Shown here one piece after another: positions 62,201-64,000 of a stretch of 64,000 bases of DNA. The position numbers were made by a program, and so were the translations under genes. Every line of letters starts with the position of its first letter. Within the stretch, counting starts at the first letter, position 1. Below the pieces are notes generated by a model. That model was given only the letters and a program-made list of their open reading frames with translations. It was not told the DNA's origin and made no database searches. The stretch covers positions 1 through 64,000 of the forward strand of contig CAVFVJ010000003.1 in the NCBI GenBank assembly GCA_963626085.1, written 5' to 3'. This stretch comes from Colivivens sp963626085. Lineage in GTDB: Bacteria; Bacteroidota; Bacteroidia; Bacteroidales; Bacteroidaceae.

Positions 62201-63680
62201 TTCCTTCATCGAACTGTGGATTGACGATAAGTGCGGTCTTGTCATCGGAATGAGATATGTCGTAAGCCTGGGCGTTGGAAAGAGCTTTGGATATCGCCTG
62301 TACCTCCGCTGCACCGTCGCCTTCGATGGTTACCGCATTATAGGCCTCCACAATATCTGCAATGGCCGTAGTATACATCTTCATCGCTTCATCACTGAGG
62401 GTCACGGTTTCAACTGCATCCAATGCCGCTCCGATACACTCGTACGCCTGTACATTGGCCTTGGCTGCCGCAATGGCAGCGTCAGCTGCGTTGTATGTCT
62501 CCAAAGTGGCGTTTGCTTTCAGTGCATTAACCGCCTCGTCCATGATTTTCTTTACCGTCGCAGCCATCATTCCCGTTGGAATGGTAGCCAGCAGCGCTTG
62601 AACTGTCTCACTTGTTATAGTTGTGACCGGACCGAGGTAATACAACTCGATATTGTCATGGGCTATGTATGACCCTGTGATACCGTCTTCCAATCTGATA
62701 CCAATCGACAATGTGCCGTCTGCACCGACAATACCAGTTACCTCATTGTTGCCGTACATACCCATATCGAATGCCTTCGCTGCGTCATTACTGTCTGCAG
62801 CTTTGATAATTGGGATGTACCCACCATCCACAGCCTGTCCAGTATGGTATATGTTCTCAGCTACCACCTCATCCAAAACGCCTTCAATGGCAGTCTCCTC
62901 TGAACCAGCATAAAGCACAGCTTTCTTCGGCATGGTTGCGGCAGTGTACGTCTTACCAACACTGGCGACAGGACCGTGACAGTAGAATGCCTGTGCCTTC
63001 AACTTATACTTTCCTGGTCTCAATCCTGTGAGAACCTGACCTGCATCTGTGGATGTCCCGTAGAAATAACCACAGTTATTGTTGAGGTACGAACTACAGT
63101 TGCCCGATGTCTTGTCTTTCACAAAATTGGACCATGCATCAAGATACTTGTCGTGACGATTCCAGTTGGCACATCTTATATAAAAGGTAGCGTCAACAGG
63201 ATTTGACTCGGATGCACTGTCAAATTCCTTTTCAAGGTCTTCCCGACTAAGGATTTTCCACAACACTTCATCACCGCCTCCGAGACTCAAGTCAAAACTG
63301 ACCAGAGTTCCACTCAACACATTGGAAGTCGTGCCTCCGTAACCAAGGTACTTGCCGTTCACGGCAATCATGTAAGTGTCGTCACCGACAGAACTGATTG
63401 AGAAGTTCACTCCGGAAGTGGCTGTTCGCACCTGCCCCTTCTCGTCCAGATAAGCGGTCTTGTCCACACACGTCTGTATCGTGTATGTGTCCGTCCCGAC
63501 ATTCTTCAAAATGACGGGAGCACCGTGCGGTTTAAAACATGCTGTGTAATTGTCTGACCCACCATGGTCAAAGTACATACCTGCACCAACATTGTACAGG
63601 TAGTAGGTGCCATCGTCAATTGCAAAACCTGCCAAAGGCAACAAAAGACAGAGAAGGCACGAAGTAAAGATCCTACTCAT
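59277..63680 (-). CDS. Large secreted protein: galactose-binding-like repeats, tyrosine-phosphatase domain, dockerin-like C-terminus
   Basis: 1467 residues with a signal peptide (MSRIFTSCLLCLLLPLAGFA). An N-terminal lectin-like part (20-150) is followed by three carbohydrate-binding-like modules, each with PG/AGKYxLxxQxFY (GKYKLKAQAFYCHG, GTYKVQAQAFSRP, GKYTLKVQGFYR), separated by Ala-rich helical linkers (about 360-480 and 690-760). Near 1180-1390 is a tyrosine-phosphatase domain (NIRDFGGRTM; HCVFGADRTG, the Cys-x5-Arg loop, near 1312). The last 65 residues contain two dockerin type I-like repeats (DVNADGTVDSQDVLDVYEFM, DVNGDGIVDTQDVLEVYKSI). Probably a surface or secreted multi-part protein acting on glycan-rich or phosphorylated material; substrate unknown. 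Confidence 0.85.
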   Translation of the reverse strand: MSRIFTSCLLCLLLPLAGFAIDDGTYYLYNVGAGMYFDHGGSDNYTACFKPHGAPVILKNVGTDTYTIQTCVDKTAYLDEKGQVRTATSGVNFSISSVGDDTYMIAVNGKYLGYGGTTSNVLSGTLVSFDLSLGGGDEVLWKILSREDLEKEFDSASESNPVDATFYIRCANWNRHDKYLDAWSNFVKDKTSGNCSSYLNNNCGYFYGTSTDAGQVLTGLRPGKYKLKAQAFYCHGPVASVGKTYTAATMPKKAVLYAGSEETAIEGVLDEVVAENIYHTGQAVDGGYIPIIKAADSNDAAKAFDMGMYGNNEVTGIVGADGTLSIGIRLEDGITGSYIAHDNIELYYLGPVTTITSETVQALLATIPTGMMAATVKKIMDEAVNALKANATLETYNAADAAIAAAKANVQAYECIGAALDAVETVTLSDEAMKMYTTAIADIVEAYNAVTIEGDGAAEVQAISKALSNAQAYDISHSDDKTALIVNPQFDEGTTGWDGDFGAGAQKGLADNYVITCYGTAFDIHQTITGLQPGTYKVQAQAFSRPTGNDDTWKAYQAGNTLVNETYLYANGVQKKVKLIVEDYLTTAQSSGTWSTYTLDGKSIYVPNNSTAFSVAFSAGLYDMELLCPVGVDGKLTLGIKNEDTGNSTTYAGYDNFRLTYVSSEIIDPEEENALELAVAAIAAYKSVAEQATDHSAFDAVYSAAAEKLAATPTAEEITAARTSVLAALKDLLKSGTTATGQFDITKLIQNPDFASNANGWTQENNTYSRIGAGVLQSTSSSADRLTQTLTGMPAGKYTLKVQGFYRSKEWKQAQYDYEHGDETVNLSLVFNGKSVPMKSIFADGQHTLASACISRTEDVGATIDGRGFPLLSSKVGETLASGAFWNYIEVEVAEDGDITFGVDRQASTYTSTWTILDNFRLYYGDRNTVTVTSGTAFSIADDTPAPVVIKKKMTAGTLTPFAAPCDVPGSLFEAVYEIGSLDADTRTAIVYPVENVRRGVPCYVVVAEDVDSIVVGQTVLAAVTADTQPVLWDGGTIVPYYRACSWQSSSFNGKTYGAAYYTNIEVLDLDDMSFVANIENYQVRMFLAQPYTTSSSSVVSNYNKPVPARRDLPHAIGIPVPASKADGAVVKYSLNADMTDAVSLDVENNSTICYIQNLIPGNRYYYTVEAAEEVVSKGNFRVEGPFRSVYAPSVYNIRDFGGRTMQDGRVTNYGLIYRGGEVNGYHPSIPGDVQRLKELGIGAEIDLRWKDTYDQDRETGKSAFGFVNGEDYYFAAANDYLASDLTSTGTQGRLKEEFQFLLKHIRDGKGVYFHCVFGADRTGFFAFLLQGLLGFTLDDMLHDYEMTSFAAPAGNRNKSAIQERIAVIQGLTGKTLRDKFENYWTTSVGITADEVNEFRSIMLHEPVVATDVNADGTVDSQDVLDVYEFMRTNTSKVTKAEQDVNGDGIVDTQDVLEVYKSIKTGE

Positions 63681-63943
63681 GTGGATTTAGATTGTAAAAG
63701 AATTCTGCAGCACTTTGGTTTATTTTCTATTCAAAACTTAGGCATAAAGCCATTTTTTCACAGTGTCACCCCTGGACTTCGCCTGACTTCGTGCTGCGTT
63801 AAAGACAGACAAAGACTGAGTGACGCGGCAAAGGTAATAAAAAAAAGAGAAAGTGCCCCCCCGTATTAAGAAAAAAGTACCCATTGCGAAGATTTTTCCT
63901 GTCTGCAGATTTCCTACGGACAACAATCCATGTCCGCTCGGAT
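63681..63943 (-). promoter_or_regulatory. Upstream region of the 1467-aa protein gene
   Basis: TACCTTTG on the minus strand at 63829-63836 would give a leader of about 150 nt. No -33 box was seen. No gene is found between this and the partial enzyme at the window edge. Confidence 0.45.
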
Positions 63944-64000
63944 TCAATGTTTCACGAATGTCGTGACCGAACGTGCAGGAAGTGTTAAGACAGAACCGTT
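63944..64000 (-). CDS. C-terminal fragment, likely secreted glycoside hydrolase
   Basis: The minus-strand frame entering at the window edge reads NGSVLTLPARSVTTFVKH and stops at 63944. The LPARSVTTFV ending is typical of the C-terminal beta domain of several glycoside hydrolases, notably GH30. With 18 residues the family cannot be decided. Confidence 0.45.
   Translation of the reverse strand, partial: NGSVLTLPARSVTTFVKH

Overview
The window looks like a chromosomal segment of a Bacteroidota bacterium, most likely in or near Prevotellaceae. The reasons are: many promoters of the Bacteroidota type (TTTG, 19-21 bp, TAnnTTTG); type IX secretion genes sprE/porW and porX beside tsaE; secreted proteins with type IX-like C-terminal tails; a fimbrial DUF3575/DUF5119 locus; and several AAA-ATPase/DUF1703 and DUF4143 genes, families that are expanded in this phylum. 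No ribosomal RNA, integrase, transposase or CRISPR array was seen.

Layout. 1-2731 (minus): end of a fimbria-type operon (frameshifted OmpA/DUF3575 protein, DUF5119 lipoprotein, start of another lipoprotein). 3009-5199: small secreted protein and a divergent DUF4143 ATPase whose promoter lies in a 17-bp inverted repeat. 5350-11933 (minus): a catabolic locus with a five-module FAD/Fe-S oxidoreductase, a secreted protein with duplicated metalloprotease-like domains, and P5C dehydrogenase, suggesting proline or hydroxyproline oxidation to glutamate. 12226-14196: GH51 arabinofuranosidase. 15060-23636 (plus): sprE, porX, tsaE, dnaE. 23653-29587 (minus): overlapping chain of DPP III, AlkD-like, Fur-like, purA, aroA and a membrane protein. 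29794-33251: gyrB, rpsT, tRNA-Glu, recO. 34670-39808 (plus): trx, unknown, zinc peptidase, rpoN, PAP2-like, purE, ispG. 40013-41309 (minus): two secreted proteins, then groES-groEL to 43566. 43732-53701 (plus): prmC, recX, comF, dus, pyrE, SRPBCC protein, argH, aldo/keto reductase, lipoprotein, flippase, tandem SGNH hydrolase. 53836-64000: accessory region with an intact AAA/PD-(D/E)XK gene, a phased palindrome array abutting a truncated ATPase remnant, a three-repeat secreted protein, a nonsense-mutated AAA/PD-(D/E)XK copy, a 1467-aa phosphatase/dockerin protein and the tail of another secreted enzyme.

How it fits together. Most genes are housekeeping. The distinctive themes are secretion (SprE and PorX with likely cargo in the same window), repeated gain and decay of AAA-ATPase genes (two intact, three broken), and small structured repeats: a two-hairpin element with terminal inverted repeats present twice in opposite orientation, and a 10-bp palindrome repeated four times at exactly 22-bp spacing. 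The frameshifted fimbrial gene carries a G8 tract at the break, which could be a phase-variation switch.
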